From NCBI RefSeq assembly GCF_900156095.1, contig NZ_FTMJ01000015.1, positions 1-64,000 on the forward strand: a stretch of DNA of 64,000 bases, in the 5' to 3' direction. The notes under the pieces are model-generated. The model saw nothing but the letters and a program-made list of their open reading frames with translations, was not told where the DNA came from and ran no database searches. This document shows positions 24,669 to 35,237 of the stretch, piece by piece; the first letter of the stretch is position 1, and every line of letters starts with the position of its first letter. Origin of the DNA: Aeromonas sp. RU39B. Its GTDB lineage: Bacteria > Pseudomonadota > Gammaproteobacteria > Enterobacterales > Aeromonadaceae. Both the position numbers and the translations under genes were made by a program.

Positions 24669-25943
24669 TTACATACCAGAGAGCGCCAGGAAGAAGCCGG
24701 CCAAGGTTGCCGACATCAGGTTAGAGAGCGAGCCGGCCAGTACGGCCTTGAGGCCGAAACGGGCAATATCACTACGACGGTTGGGCGCCATGGAGCCCAG
24801 ACCACCGAGCAGGATCGCCACCGACGACAGGTTGGCAAATCCACACAGGGCGAACGAAATGATCGCCTTGGTGTGCTCGGACATGGCCACACCGTTAATC
24901 AGCTTGTCACCACTGATATAGGGTGCAAAGTTGAGGTACGCCACAAACTCGTTAACGACCAGCTTCTGACCGATGAACGAGCCCGCCACGGTGGCTTCAC
25001 TCCAGGGTACGCCCAGCAGGAACGCCAGCGGCGAGAAGACCCAGCCCAGGATCAGCTCAAGCGACAGCTCAGGCATACCGAACCAGCCACCGACACCCGC
25101 CAGCAGGCCATTAAACATGGCAATCAAGCCGATGAAGGCCAGCAGCATGGCACCCACGTTCAGCGCCAGTTGCAGACCGGCAGAAGCACCGGCAGCCGCA
25201 GCGTCAATCACGTTGGCCGGCTTGTCATCCATCTCGGCATCATCGTCATCATCGCCATAGTTGGGGTTCTGCGTCTCCGGAACCAGCAACTTGGCGAACA
25301 GCAGCCCCCCCGGCGCCGCCATGAAGGAGGCTGCAATCAGGTACTCCATCTTGACGCCCATGGCAGCGTAACCGGCCAATACCGAACCGGCGACCGATGC
25401 CAGACCGCCACACATGACGGCAAACAGCTCGGAGTCGGTCATCTTGGCGATGTACGGACGCACCACCAAGGGTGCCTCAGTCTGACCCACAAAGATGTTG
25501 GCCGTGGCCGACAAGGACTCGGTACGGGAGGTGCCCAGCACCTTCTGTAGCCCACCGCCCAGCAGCTTGATGACCCACTGCATCACGCCGAGGTAATAAA
25601 GCACCGCAATCAGCGAGGAGAAGAAGATGATGACCGGCAGTACCCGGAAAGCGAAGATGAAACCACCACCGCCAAACACCTCAAACATTTTGCCGCTGAC
25701 CAGACCGCCAAACAGGAACTCAATCCCCTTCTGGCCATAGTCAATCACACTGGAGACCGCACTCGATACGTTCACCAGAATATCTTTGCCAACCGGTACA
25801 TAGAGCACAAACGCGCCCAAACCGGCCTGGATGGCAAATGCGCCGGCAACCGTGCGCACCTTGATGGCTCTGCGGTTGCTTGAAAAAAGCACCGCGATAA
25901 GGATGAGCGTCACCATCCCTACCAGCCCCATTATTAGGTTCAT
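24669..25943 (-). CDS. nupC: Concentrative nucleoside transporter, NupC type
   Basis: Inner-membrane symporter that imports nucleosides with a cation. The 424-residue protein has about ten hydrophobic segments. Substrate-binding motifs of the CNT family are present: GQTEAPLVV (about residue 147), NEFVAY and the late [11 protein letters not shown]. It resembles the Vibrio cholerae CNT whose structure is known, which is sodium-coupled; that coupling is inferred here. The start at 25943 (MNLIMGLVG) follows GGAGG at a slightly long spacing. An upstream in-frame start at 25967 is weaker. It leads into xapX and the deo genes. Confidence 0.94.
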   Translation of the reverse strand: MNLIMGLVGMVTLILIAVLFSSNRRAIKVRTVAGAFAIQAGLGAFVLYVPVGKDILVNVSSAVSSVIDYGQKGIEFLFGGLVSGKMFEVFGGGGFIFAFRVLPVIIFFSSLIAVLYYLGVMQWVIKLLGGGLQKVLGTSRTESLSATANIFVGQTEAPLVVRPYIAKMTDSELFAVMCGGLASVAGSVLAGYAAMGVKMEYLIAASFMAAPGGLLFAKLLVPETQNPNYGDDDDDAEMDDKPANVIDAAAAGASAGLQLALNVGAMLLAFIGLIAMFNGLLAGVGGWFGMPELSLELILGWVFSPLAFLLGVPWSEATVAGSFIGQKLVVNEFVAYLNFAPYISGDKLINGVAMSEHTKAIISFALCGFANLSSVAILLGGLGSMAPNRRSDIARFGLKAVLAGSLSNLMSATLAGFFLALSGM

Positions 25944-26115
25944 TTTTTTATTTTCCTCCAGTAACACCTTTCACCCGCTGACAGTTCGTGACGACAAACT
26001 CATCAGACAAGGCGGCGCATTATACAGATACGAGCCGCGCCCAGTGCAAGCCGACACCGCCAGCAAAGGGCCGAATTTACAAACCAAATCTGTTTTTTTA
26101 GACCGAAAACGATTT

Positions 26116-26916
26116 TTAATTACTGCCCCGTCCGCTCCCTTCGGCCGCCATTTGCGGAAACAGTCGAACGCTGTTTTGGGCAAGCTGCTCAGCCGCTTGC
26201 TGCGCGGTGACTCCTTTGAGTTCGGCTAGCGTACTCAGCACCTCGGGCAGGTGCGCGGGCGTATTGCGCTCCCCCTGATGACCCGAGAGCGGCATATCCG
26301 GTGCGTCAGTTTCCAGCAACAGCGATGCCCAGGGCATGGCCGCCACCGCCTCGCGGGTCTTGTTGGCGCGCTCATAGGTGATGGTGCCGCCGATACCAAG
26401 GCAAAATCCCAAGGCCCAGAAGCGCTCGGCCTGTACCAACGAGCCGGAAAAGGCGTGGATGATGCCGCCAGCCGGTAAACGCCTGCGTTTGAGCAAGCTG
26501 GCGACCGTGTCATTGGCACGCACGCTGTGAACAAGCAGTGGCAGGCAGCACTGTTCAGCCAGCTCAAGCTGCGCTTCAAAGAGCGCCAGCTGCCCGGTCT
26601 GCTTGACGCTACTGCGCCGATCCAGCCCGCACTCCCCGATGGCAATCACACCCTCAGGGCGTGTTGCCAACAGGTCAGCCAAGCGCTCGACAGCACCAGG
26701 AGACTGGCTGGCAGCATAAAGCGGATGAATACCGAGGGCGCCATAAAGACCGGCAGCCGGATTGGTCAGCGCCATCACCTGCGACCAGTTCTGCTCGCCC
26801 ACGGCGGGAATGATAAAGCGGCCAACCGAACGCGCCCGTGCGGCAGCGAGCACCGCCGCACGGTCAGCATCAAAATCGGGAAAATCGAGGTGGCAATGGG
26901 TATCGGTCAGTAACAT
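26116..26916 (-). CDS. yjjV: TatD-family metal-dependent hydrolase, YjjV type
   Basis: A metal-dependent hydrolase of 266 residues; family members act as deoxyribonucleases or phosphodiesterases. Metal ligands are in DTHCHLDF (HxH), IGECGLD, LLVHS, HAFSG and the Asp of LLETDAPDM. The start at 26916 gives MLLTDTHCHLDF, as in YjjV; the ribosome site there is weak. An open frame reaches 26967. In E. coli yjjV is also upstream of the deo genes, which supports the name. Confidence 0.88.
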   Translation of the reverse strand: MLLTDTHCHLDFPDFDADRAAVLAAARARSVGRFIIPAVGEQNWSQVMALTNPAAGLYGALGIHPLYAASQSPGAVERLADLLATRPEGVIAIGECGLDRRSSVKQTGQLALFEAQLELAEQCCLPLLVHSVRANDTVASLLKRRRLPAGGIIHAFSGSLVQAERFWALGFCLGIGGTITYERANKTREAVAAMPWASLLLETDAPDMPLSGHQGERNTPAHLPEVLSTLAELKGVTAQQAAEQLAQNSVRLFPQMAAEGSGRGSN

Positions 26917-27109
26917 CAGACACCCGTTGCCCACAAAGAGAAGAGGATGGGGCGCGCGGCGCAGCAACGGTTGGCAATCCAGCCCAAGGCAGCACAGACG
27001 TGCATACTATCCTCCCTGACAGACACGGTGGTGGCCCGCCAGCAGCGATATGCGGCTCGCCTGGCCCCATCCGCGGGCTGGCTCACTGTGACATGTTGCG
27101 CGGCCTGCC

Positions 27110-28450
27110 TCAAGCGCGGCGCAGGCGAGCCACCACCTCCACATGGAGGGTATGCGGGAACATATCGACCGGCTGCACCCCATCCAGTGCAAATCCGTGT
27201 TGGCAGAGCCAGGCCAGATCGCGAGCCAGCGTCTGCGGGTTGCACGACACATAGACCAGACGCTGTGGCGCCATCTCCACCAGTGTGCGCAGCAGCGCCG
27301 CATCACATCCCTTGCGCGGCGGGTCCACCACCACCACATCGGCGCGTTCACCAGCAGCATACAGCTCGGGAACCACTACCTCCGCCTGCCCGATATGGAA
27401 CTCGACGTTGTGAATATCGTTGCGCTCGGCATTGCGTCTGGCATCGGCAATCGCTTCTGCCACCAGCTCAATGCCAACTACCCGGGCGGCCTGCTGCGCC
27501 AAAAACAGCGAGATGGTGCCAATGCCGCAATAGAGATCAAACACGGTCTCATCACCGGTCAGGCCGGCAAATTCCAGCGCCTTGCCATACAGCACATCGG
27601 TCTGACGCGGGTTGACCTGATAAAACGACAGCGGCGAGATAACAAATTCGAGATCGTGCAGACGGTCGGTAATCACTCCGTCCCCGCACAATACCCGGTT
27701 GGTTGCACCCAGAACCCGGTTACCGGGCTCGGGGTGAATATTGTGCACGACGGTCGTCAGCGGCAGATCGGCCAGCAGCGCCAGCAGCGCGGCCTCCCCC
27801 GGCAGTGTCTCACTGCGGGTCACCAGCACCAGCATCCACTCGCCGGTCGCAAAGCCTTTACGGGTCATCACATGGCGCAGCTCACCGCTGTGCTGGGTCT
27901 CGTCATAGGCGCTCACCCCCTCACTGGCGATCCACTGGCGCAAGCGGGCCAGCAGGGTCTCATGGAAGGGGTCTTGCACTGCGCAGTCATCGCAAGCCAC
28001 CAACTCGTGAGAGTGCTTGCGATAAAAACCGATGGCTGGCCCATTGCCAGTGGGGCGCACCGCAAATTGAGCCTTGTTGCGCCATGCAAAAGGGTGCTCC
28101 ATTCCCAGCACCGGCAACACCTCAGCCTGCAAACCCTGTTGGTGCAGCGCCTTGACCACCAGTTGATGCTTGTACTCCAGCTGGGCCGGATAGGCGAGCG
28201 TGCGCACCTGGCAGCCACCACAGTCGGTGTGGGCGCAAAAATCAGCAACCCGGTGTTCCGAGGGCTCAAGCACCCGTTGCAAACGGCCATGCAGGTAGTT
28301 GGGTTTAACTAGCGTCAGCTCGGCTTCAATCTCTTCGCCGGGCAACGCTCCTTCCACGTAGAGAGGAATCCCGTCGATGCGGCCGACACCATCTCCTTTG
28401 TCGGTTAATTCGAGGATCTTGAGATGGCACAAGGCTCCGGCAACAGGCAT
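27110..28450 (-). CDS. rlmD: 23S rRNA (uracil-C5)-methyltransferase, RlmD/RlmCD family
   Basis: A TRAM-domain SAM enzyme of 446 residues that makes 5-methyluridine in 23S rRNA. The TRAM domain covers about residues 5-62. Iron-sulfur ligand cysteines are CxxxxxCGGC (about 71-79) plus a later Cys in ACDDC. The SAM motif is DLYCGIGTIS, and the catalytic motif VYVSCNPQTLARD holds the nucleophile Cys. Stretches such as FYQVNPRQTDVLYGKALE and DPPRKGCDAALL look more like Firmicutes RlmCD than enteric RlmD, from memory. It is not beside relA, where enteric rlmD sits. It may be an acquired second copy, and the exact uridine is uncertain. Confidence 0.85.
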   Translation of the reverse strand: MPVAGALCHLKILELTDKGDGVGRIDGIPLYVEGALPGEEIEAELTLVKPNYLHGRLQRVLEPSEHRVADFCAHTDCGGCQVRTLAYPAQLEYKHQLVVKALHQQGLQAEVLPVLGMEHPFAWRNKAQFAVRPTGNGPAIGFYRKHSHELVACDDCAVQDPFHETLLARLRQWIASEGVSAYDETQHSGELRHVMTRKGFATGEWMLVLVTRSETLPGEAALLALLADLPLTTVVHNIHPEPGNRVLGATNRVLCGDGVITDRLHDLEFVISPLSFYQVNPRQTDVLYGKALEFAGLTGDETVFDLYCGIGTISLFLAQQAARVVGIELVAEAIADARRNAERNDIHNVEFHIGQAEVVVPELYAAGERADVVVVDPPRKGCDAALLRTLVEMAPQRLVYVSCNPQTLARDLAWLCQHGFALDGVQPVDMFPHTLHVEVVARLRRA

Positions 28451-28522
28451 GACTCACTCCAAAAACAGGCGGATTTTGACGGGGGGCAGAGTGTAGCGGA
28501 GAGCGGGGCAAATTGCAGGTAC

Positions 28523-28550
28523 AAAAAACCGCCGGCAATCTGCCGGCGGT
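28523..28550 (-). terminator. Terminator of amtB
   Basis: On the minus strand ACCGCCGGCA and TGCCGGCGGT form a 10-pair stem with a 3-base loop, followed by TTTTTTG. It lies 30 bases past the amtB stop. Confidence 0.92.
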
Positions 28551-28579
28551 CATCACTATCATCCACCCGCAGCGGACGA

Positions 28580-29992
28580 TTACAGATTGTAGGCTTTTTC
28601 GCCGTGAGTGGTGAGGTCCAGACCTTCGCGCTCTTCGTCGTCTTTGACGCGCAGGCCGCCCACTACCATGCCCACCAGCTTGTAGGCGATGGCAGCCACG
28701 ATACCGGACCATACGATGGTGACCAGCACGCCGATGGCTTGCACCTTGACCTGAGCCGCGATGGAGTAACCGTCAGCAACCTGGTTGGCCACATAATCCC
28801 ACACACCGGTACCACCGAGATCCGGGCTGGCAAACACACCGGTCAGCAGGGCGCCGAGGATACCGCACACGCCGTGCACACCGAATACGTCCAGGCTGTC
28901 ATCAGCACCGAGCAGACGCTTGAGGCCATGTACGCCCCACAGACCGGCGACACCGCTGATAAGGCCCATCACCAAACCACCGCCGACACCGACAAAACCG
29001 GCAGCCGGAGTAATCACAACCAGACCCGCTACCGCACCGGATGCCGCACCCAGCAGGGAGGGACGACCCTTCATAGCCCACTCGGCAGCAGTCCAGGAGA
29101 GGGTGGCAGCAGCCGGAGCAGCCCAGGTGTTAACCAGTGCCAGCGCGGCAGAGCCGTTAGCTTCCAGCGCAGAGCCGGCGTTGAAACCGAACCAACCCAC
29201 CCACAGCAGGGAGGCACCGATCATGGTCATGGTCAGGCTGTGCGGCGCCATCAGGTCGCGGCCGTAACCGATACGCTTGCCCACCATAAAGGCACCCACC
29301 AGACCGGCAACGGCGGCGTTGATGTGCACAACGGTACCACCGGCAAAGTCGAGCGCGCCGTGCTGGAACAAGAAGCCGGCAGTGGCGTTGGCTGCGTCAG
29401 CGGCCTCGGCACTGGTATAGGCATCCGGACCGGCCCAGTACCACACCATGTGCGCCATCGGCACATAGGCGAAGGTGAACCACAGGATGGTGAACAGCAC
29501 GACGGCAGAGAACTTCATCCGCTCGGCAAACGACCCCACCACCAGGCAGCAGGTGATGGCGGCAAACGCGCCCTGGAACACCACATAGACAAATTCAGTG
29601 ATCCCCACGCCCTTGCTGAAAGTGGCCGCGATGGAGTCAGGAGTCACGCCGCTTAGCAGAATCTTGCTAAACGAGCCGAACATGCTGTTACCTTCGGTAA
29701 ACGCCAGCGAGTAACCGTAGACAACCCACAGTACGGTCACCAGACAGAAGAGGCTCAAGGTCTGCATCAGAATACTGAGCATGTTCTTGGTGCGCACCAA
29801 GCCACCGTAGAACAGTGCAATGCCCGGGATAGACATCAGGATGACCAGCACAGCGGCCACCATGATCCAGCCGTTGTCACCCTTATTGATAACCGGTGCT
29901 GCTGCCGCCTGAACCTGTGCAGCAGCTTCCTCTGCCCAGGCCGGGAGTGCCAGCATCCCTAGCAGACCGGATACAGTGATGGTTTTCCGCAT
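28580..29992 (-). CDS. amtB: Ammonium transporter AmtB
   Basis: Trimeric inner-membrane channel for ammonium. The 470-residue precursor has a cleavable signal (MRKTITVSGLLGMLALPAWA) and 11 predicted membrane helices. The pore His is in GGTVVHINA, a second His is in FGVHGVCG, and the Asp/Trp region DFAGG is kept. AGGAGAGG precedes the ATG. No glnK gene precedes it, unlike the common glnK-amtB pair. Sigma-54 and NtrC-like sites lie upstream. Confidence 0.96.
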   Translation of the reverse strand: MRKTITVSGLLGMLALPAWAEEAAAQVQAAAAPVINKGDNGWIMVAAVLVILMSIPGIALFYGGLVRTKNMLSILMQTLSLFCLVTVLWVVYGYSLAFTEGNSMFGSFSKILLSGVTPDSIAATFSKGVGITEFVYVVFQGAFAAITCCLVVGSFAERMKFSAVVLFTILWFTFAYVPMAHMVWYWAGPDAYTSAEAADAANATAGFLFQHGALDFAGGTVVHINAAVAGLVGAFMVGKRIGYGRDLMAPHSLTMTMIGASLLWVGWFGFNAGSALEANGSAALALVNTWAAPAAATLSWTAAEWAMKGRPSLLGAASGAVAGLVVITPAAGFVGVGGGLVMGLISGVAGLWGVHGLKRLLGADDSLDVFGVHGVCGILGALLTGVFASPDLGGTGVWDYVANQVADGYSIAAQVKVQAIGVLVTIVWSGIVAAIAYKLVGMVVGGLRVKDDEEREGLDLTTHGEKAYNL

Positions 29993-30091
29993 AAACCTCT
30001 CCTTCCATGTTTTACCAGCTTGACGCCGGAATCAGTTCCTTAACTATTTCGGAGTCGATACCGGATTCAGATATCGCACTGACAGGGTTAT

Positions 30092-30107
30092 TGCAGAAAC
30101 CGTTCCA
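30092..30107 (-). promoter_or_regulatory. Sigma-54 promoter of amtB
   Basis: The minus strand reads TGGAACGGTTTCTGCA against the consensus TGGCACGNNNNTTGCA. Two positions differ, and the invariant GG and GC are correctly spaced. It is about 100 bases upstream of the amtB ATG. Confidence 0.72.
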
Positions 30108-30159
30108 ACTAGAAAATATCCCGTGGAATCATGATCTAAGAGGGGTATTAGCGATAAAT

Positions 30160-30176
30160 TGCACCATTAGTGTGCG
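30160..30176. promoter_or_regulatory. NtrC-like binding site 1
   Basis: TGCACCATTAGTGTGCG differs from TGCACC-N5-GGTGCA at two positions. It lies about 55 bases upstream of the sigma-54 promoter, a normal enhancer distance. Confidence 0.65.
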
Positions 30177-30214
30177 CGACATGCGCCAATGTGGGATGTG
30201 ATGCTCGGGGTCTG

Positions 30215-30231
30215 TGCACCGTTCTGGTCAC
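30215..30231. promoter_or_regulatory. NtrC-like binding site 2 (weaker)
   Basis: TGCACCGTTCTGGTCAC keeps the full left half and part of the right half. It lies 55 bases beyond site 1, roughly five helical turns, so both could face the same side of the DNA. Confidence 0.45.
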
Positions 30232-30432
30232 GCACCAAGAGTGTGCAGCTGCAGTAAAGAGGAAGAACCGTTATCGGTTCAAGCGAGTGGACAAAATGAA
30301 AGGGAAATCTCTTGAAAGAACGGTGCAGGACGCATTGAGTCACCCAGCCCCTACAATCAAGCCAAAATGATGGGGTGGAGAAGGCACCAACCTAAGCCGG
30401 TAAGCAACTGATTTGAAGATATCTAGGCTTAG

Positions 30433-30467
30433 AAAAACTTAAGGCCACCCGCTTGGGTGGCCTTAAG
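30433..30467 (-). terminator. Terminator of tRNA-Leu(CAA)
   Basis: CTTAAGGCCACCC (30438-30450) pairs with GGGTGGCCTTAAG (30455-30467) around GCTT. The minus strand continues with TTTTTCT. It lies 16 bases past the tRNA. Confidence 0.9.
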
Positions 30468-30482
30468 TCATTGAATTCTAAG

Positions 30483-30567
30483 TGGTGCCCGGGGTCGGAC
30501 TCGAACCGACACGGTTTTACCCGGCGGATTTTGAATCCGCTGCGTCTACCGATTTCGCCACCCGGGC
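30483..30567 (-). tRNA. tRNA-Leu (CAA)
   Basis: 85 bases on the minus strand, from GCCCGGGTGGCG to an encoded CCA. It has a class II variable arm, T-arm GTCGGTTCGAGTCCGAC and anticodon CAA within GCGGATTCAAAATCCGC. It stands alone with its own terminator. Confidence 0.96.
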
Positions 30568-30708
30568 AGTGCGTGCGATTATACGAATGGGTGATCGCCA
30601 AGCAAGCAATATTTCCGCTAAGTGTGGTTGTTTGTCCATTTATTCAACACCTTGCCGACCTGCTTCCCACTCCCTACAATGCCCGCCATCGCTCAAGGAA
30701 GGATTATC

Positions 30709-31230
30709 ATGGCCAAACGCAAATCTTCACCTCCCCGCCAAAGTGCGCCGGCGCAGGTAAAACCGACTCATCCCAGTGCCGGTTTTTTCCGGCGGTTGGG
30801 CTCCTGGGTCTATGACGCACTGATTGTCTTGTCACTGCTGATCATCGGCGGATTTATCGGTCTGGGCGTGGCCTATCTGCTGCTGGCGCTGGGGCTCACC
30901 CAACTCGAAGAGGGCAAGGATATGGCTGACCTTCTGAGCCACAGCCTGCTGTATACCGCCTGGCTGGCAGCGATCATCATCGGGTTTTACGCTTGGTTCT
31001 GGGTTCGGGCCGGCCAAACCATCGGCATGCGCGCCTGGCGACTGCGGGTGCAAAACAAAGATGGCAGCAACATTACGCTGACCCAGGCCCTGATTCGTAT
31101 GGCAACGTCAGCCTTTGGCCTTGGCACCCTGATGGTGCTATTTAGCGACAAGTCCTTTCAGGATATCTGGGCCGAATGCGAGATGGTGGTGCTGACGAAG
31201 GAAGAGAATCTCGAACAGCTTAACAAGTAA
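30709..31230 (+). CDS. RDD-family membrane protein
   Basis: A 173-residue inner-membrane protein. The RDD signature region starts with AGFFRRLGSWVYDALIV (residue about 24), with the family Arg and Asp. Three hydrophobic helices follow (LSLLIIGGFIGLGVAYLLLA, LAAIIIGFYAWFWV and a weaker one near the C-terminus). GQTIGMRAWRLRV is the conserved second half. The start at 30709 follows AAGGAAGG. The N-terminus is basic (MAKRKSS). Function of the family is mostly unknown; some members have been linked to ion exchange. Confidence 0.85.
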   Translation: MAKRKSSPPRQSAPAQVKPTHPSAGFFRRLGSWVYDALIVLSLLIIGGFIGLGVAYLLLALGLTQLEEGKDMADLLSHSLLYTAWLAAIIIGFYAWFWVRAGQTIGMRAWRLRVQNKDGSNITLTQALIRMATSAFGLGTLMVLFSDKSFQDIWAECEMVVLTKEENLEQLNK

Positions 31231-31235
31231 TAAGC

Positions 31236-31259
31236 AACGGGGCGCCAAGGCGCCCCGTT
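31236..31259. terminator. Hairpin between the RDD gene and lptG
   Basis: AACGGGGCGCC pairs with GGCGCCCCGTT around AA. It lies between convergent stops and could serve both genes, although T-runs are short. Confidence 0.7.
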
Positions 31260-31265
31260 CTGTGT

Positions 31266-32336
31266 CTAGCGTTTACGACTGAGGATATAGAGCGCCCCAC
31301 CGCCAAACAGCAGGCTTGGGGCAACGGCACCGATAATCGGCGGCACCGAATAAACCAGGCTGATGGGGCCAAACAGACGGTCACTGACATAGACCAGAAA
31401 ACCGGTGATGATGCCCATCAGCATACGCGCGCCCATACTGACCGAGCGCAGCGGTCCGAAGATAAACGATGAAGCAAGCAGCACCATCGCCACCACCGTC
31501 AGCGGCGACAGCACTTTGCGCCACATTTCGAGCAGATAGCGACCGGCATCCTGCTCGTTGGCCTTGAGATAACCGATGTAATCAAACAGCCCGCTTACCG
31601 ACAGGTTTTCCGGGTCGATACTCACCACGCCAAGCTCCTTGGGCGTCAGCTCGGATTTCCACTGCGCCGTGGCGCTGCGATCCTGGGTGATGCGGTTGGG
31701 GTCGGAGAAATGGGTGGTCACGACTGACTTGAGCTGCCAGTGATGATCCTGAAATTGGGCCTCTTGTGCGATCACCACCTCGTCGAGCTTGCGCTGGTCA
31801 TTGAAACGGTAAAGGGTGATGCCGGTCAGGTTGCCATCACTGCGCACGCCGCCGATATTGACGTAATCACTGCCATCACGGGCCCACACCCCATACGCCA
31901 TCAGGGTCAAACGCCCTTCCGACATGGCACCGGCACGAATATCTTCCGCCGTGCGCTTGGCGATCGGCGCCACGTATTCACCCATCATGGTAAAGACGAT
32001 CATCAGCGGGATGGCGGTTTTCAGCGCAGCCAGCACGATGCTGAGCTTGGAGCGGCCAGAGGCCTGCATCACCACCAGCTCGGAGCTGGAGGCCAGCTGC
32101 CCCAGACCGATCAGACCACCAAGCAGTGCCGCCAGCGGGAAGAACAACACTGCCTCTTTGGGCATCGACAGCAGCACGTAGAAGAAGGCTTTCATCATGG
32201 TGTAATCACCATCGCCCACCGACTTGAGCTGCTCGACAAACTTGATAAGGCCAGCCAGCCCTACCAGTGTCAGCTCGGAAAGCAGGATCGACATGAAGAT
32301 GATCCGGCCAATGTATCTGTCAAGAATGCCAAACAT
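31266..32336 (-). CDS. lptG: LPS export ABC permease LptG
   Basis: LptG and LptF form the inner-membrane permease that, with LptB, extracts lipopolysaccharide and passes it to LptC. The 356-residue protein has three helices at each end around a periplasmic beta-jellyroll domain of about 170 residues. MFGILDRYIGRIIF is the typical start, and the YjgP/YjgQ-family pattern is clear throughout. It follows lptF by 18 bases in the conserved lptFG operon, divergent from pepA. Confidence 0.95.
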   Translation of the reverse strand: MFGILDRYIGRIIFMSILLSELTLVGLAGLIKFVEQLKSVGDGDYTMMKAFFYVLLSMPKEAVLFFPLAALLGGLIGLGQLASSSELVVMQASGRSKLSIVLAALKTAIPLMIVFTMMGEYVAPIAKRTAEDIRAGAMSEGRLTLMAYGVWARDGSDYVNIGGVRSDGNLTGITLYRFNDQRKLDEVVIAQEAQFQDHHWQLKSVVTTHFSDPNRITQDRSATAQWKSELTPKELGVVSIDPENLSVSGLFDYIGYLKANEQDAGRYLLEMWRKVLSPLTVVAMVLLASSFIFGPLRSVSMGARMLMGIITGFLVYVSDRLFGPISLVYSVPPIIGAVAPSLLFGGGALYILSRKR

Positions 32337-32354
32337 GCAAAATCTCCGGAGTCA

Positions 32355-33464
32355 TCAGGCCTTGGCTGGCTTACGCAATGTGCGTCGGGTTCGGTTCCAC
32401 CAAGCGGTATCCTGCAGGTTGAGCGGTAGCCCGATAAGCAGCAGATAACCGAGCGGGATCAGTAACATACCCGGCCAATATGGCAGCGCACCGCTGGCGA
32501 TGGCCGAGCGACCGGCGCTGAGCAACAGGAAATAGGAGAGGTAGAGCAGGATCGCCGGCAGCAACTTGGCATAGCGTCCCTGACGCGGGTTAACCCGTGC
32601 CAACGGTACCACCAGATAGGTCAGCACCGGAATCGAGAGCGGCAACGAAATCCGCCACTGCAATTCCGCCATCAGATCCTTGCTCAAGCCACGTTGCAGC
32701 AGTTCGCTGGTCGGCTTGGCGGTAGACTTGCGCTTGGACTCTTCCAGATTGCGCTGCTGGATCACCACCCCGTAACTGCTGAAATCAGAGATGCGAAACG
32801 CCTTGCCGGTAAACTGCCCCTCATAACGGGTGCCGTCATTGAGGGTGAGCCACTGCAAACCATCCTTATCGATGCTGACCTTGCCGGTATCGGACACCAC
32901 CAGTGACGGCGGCTTACCATTTTCTGCCTGCTGCACTATAAAGATCTTCTTGAGATCGGTGCTGCGGTTGCTCAGCTCCTGGATGTAAGCCACGGTGCGG
33001 CCCTTATCCAGCTCCATAAAACGTCCTTCCTGCAGCAGGGCAATACCGGGGTCGGCTTTGAACTGATCCATCACCTGATATTCCCGCTCCTTGGCCTCTG
33101 GCGCCACCCACAGAGTGTTCACCACCGCGACGCCTGCTGTCAGCAACGCCAGCAACATGGCCGAACCCATCACCAGACGGGGTCCGAAGCCGACCGCATG
33201 CATTACGGTCATCTCGCTTTCCGCATAGAGCCGGCCGTGGGTGAACAAAATGGCCAGAAACAGGCTGATCGGCAGCATCAGCAGCGCCATATTGGGCAAG
33301 TTCAACCACAGCAAGGTGGTGACCAGCGTGGTCGGCACATCACCCTGCGCGGCATCGGAGATGATTTTGATGAATTGTTGACTGACAAAAATCAGCAACA
33401 GCACAAACAGCACCGCCAGCTGGGTTTTCAGGGTTTCTTTGAATAAATATCGGAAAACGATCAC
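32355..33464 (-). CDS. lptF: LPS export ABC permease LptF
   Basis: Partner permease of LptG, with the same layout: N-terminal helices, a central periplasmic jellyroll and C-terminal helices. MAEL..RISLPLSIPVLTYLVVPL precedes the conserved VNPRQGRYAKLLPAILLYL in the second membrane half. I choose a GTG start at 33464, giving VIVFRYLFKETLKTQL like E. coli MIIIRYLVRETLKSQL; GGGA lies 6 bases before it. An ATG at 33470 is nearly as good. Length is 369 residues. Confidence 0.94.
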   Translation of the reverse strand: MIVFRYLFKETLKTQLAVLFVLLLIFVSQQFIKIISDAAQGDVPTTLVTTLLWLNLPNMALLMLPISLFLAILFTHGRLYAESEMTVMHAVGFGPRLVMGSAMLLALLTAGVAVVNTLWVAPEAKEREYQVMDQFKADPGIALLQEGRFMELDKGRTVAYIQELSNRSTDLKKIFIVQQAENGKPPSLVVSDTGKVSIDKDGLQWLTLNDGTRYEGQFTGKAFRISDFSSYGVVIQQRNLEESKRKSTAKPTSELLQRGLSKDLMAELQWRISLPLSIPVLTYLVVPLARVNPRQGRYAKLLPAILLYLSYFLLLSAGRSAIASGALPYWPGMLLIPLGYLLLIGLPLNLQDTAWWNRTRRTLRKPAKA

Positions 33465-33636
33465 AGTCATTCCCACGTAAACTTGTGTTTTTGGTCGAAT
33501 GCCTGAAAAATAGGACTCTAGTTTAGATTTTTCCTATTTAGACGCGGTGCCAGGGGCTTGGCGCCATCAGGTCGACCCCAAGAGCGCCTCATTATTCATG
33601 AAACGGCGCCCCTTGTCTTTAGATCTAGGAGATTGC

Positions 33637-35145
<1,509 letters not shown>

Positions 35146-35170
35146 GGGATCTCACGATTCCCCGCTTAAC

Positions 35171-35203
35171 CAAGGAAGAGGCTCGCCTCTTCCTTGTTGT
35201 TTT
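35171..35203 (+). terminator. Terminator after pepA
   Basis: CAAGGAAGAGGC pairs with GCCTCTTCCTTG around TC, followed by TTGTTTT. It lies 25 bases past the pepA stop, so holC-valS may depend on read-through or another promoter. Confidence 0.82.
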
Positions 35204-35237
35204 AACCAGAGGCCGCGTTTAAGCCACGAGGAGATCC

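Larger units (their letters stand above)
29993..30432. other. Regulatory intergenic region upstream of amtB
   Basis: These 440 bases hold no gene I can support. They carry the sigma-54-like promoter and two NtrC-like sites listed separately. A short plus-strand open frame at 30170-30370 lacks a ribosome site and overlaps those sites, so I do not annotate it. Confidence 0.6.

Noticed and set aside
30170..30370. A 66-codon plus-strand frame upstream of amtB
   Set aside because: It has no ribosome site or promoter and lies across NtrC-like sites; the protein has no family character.
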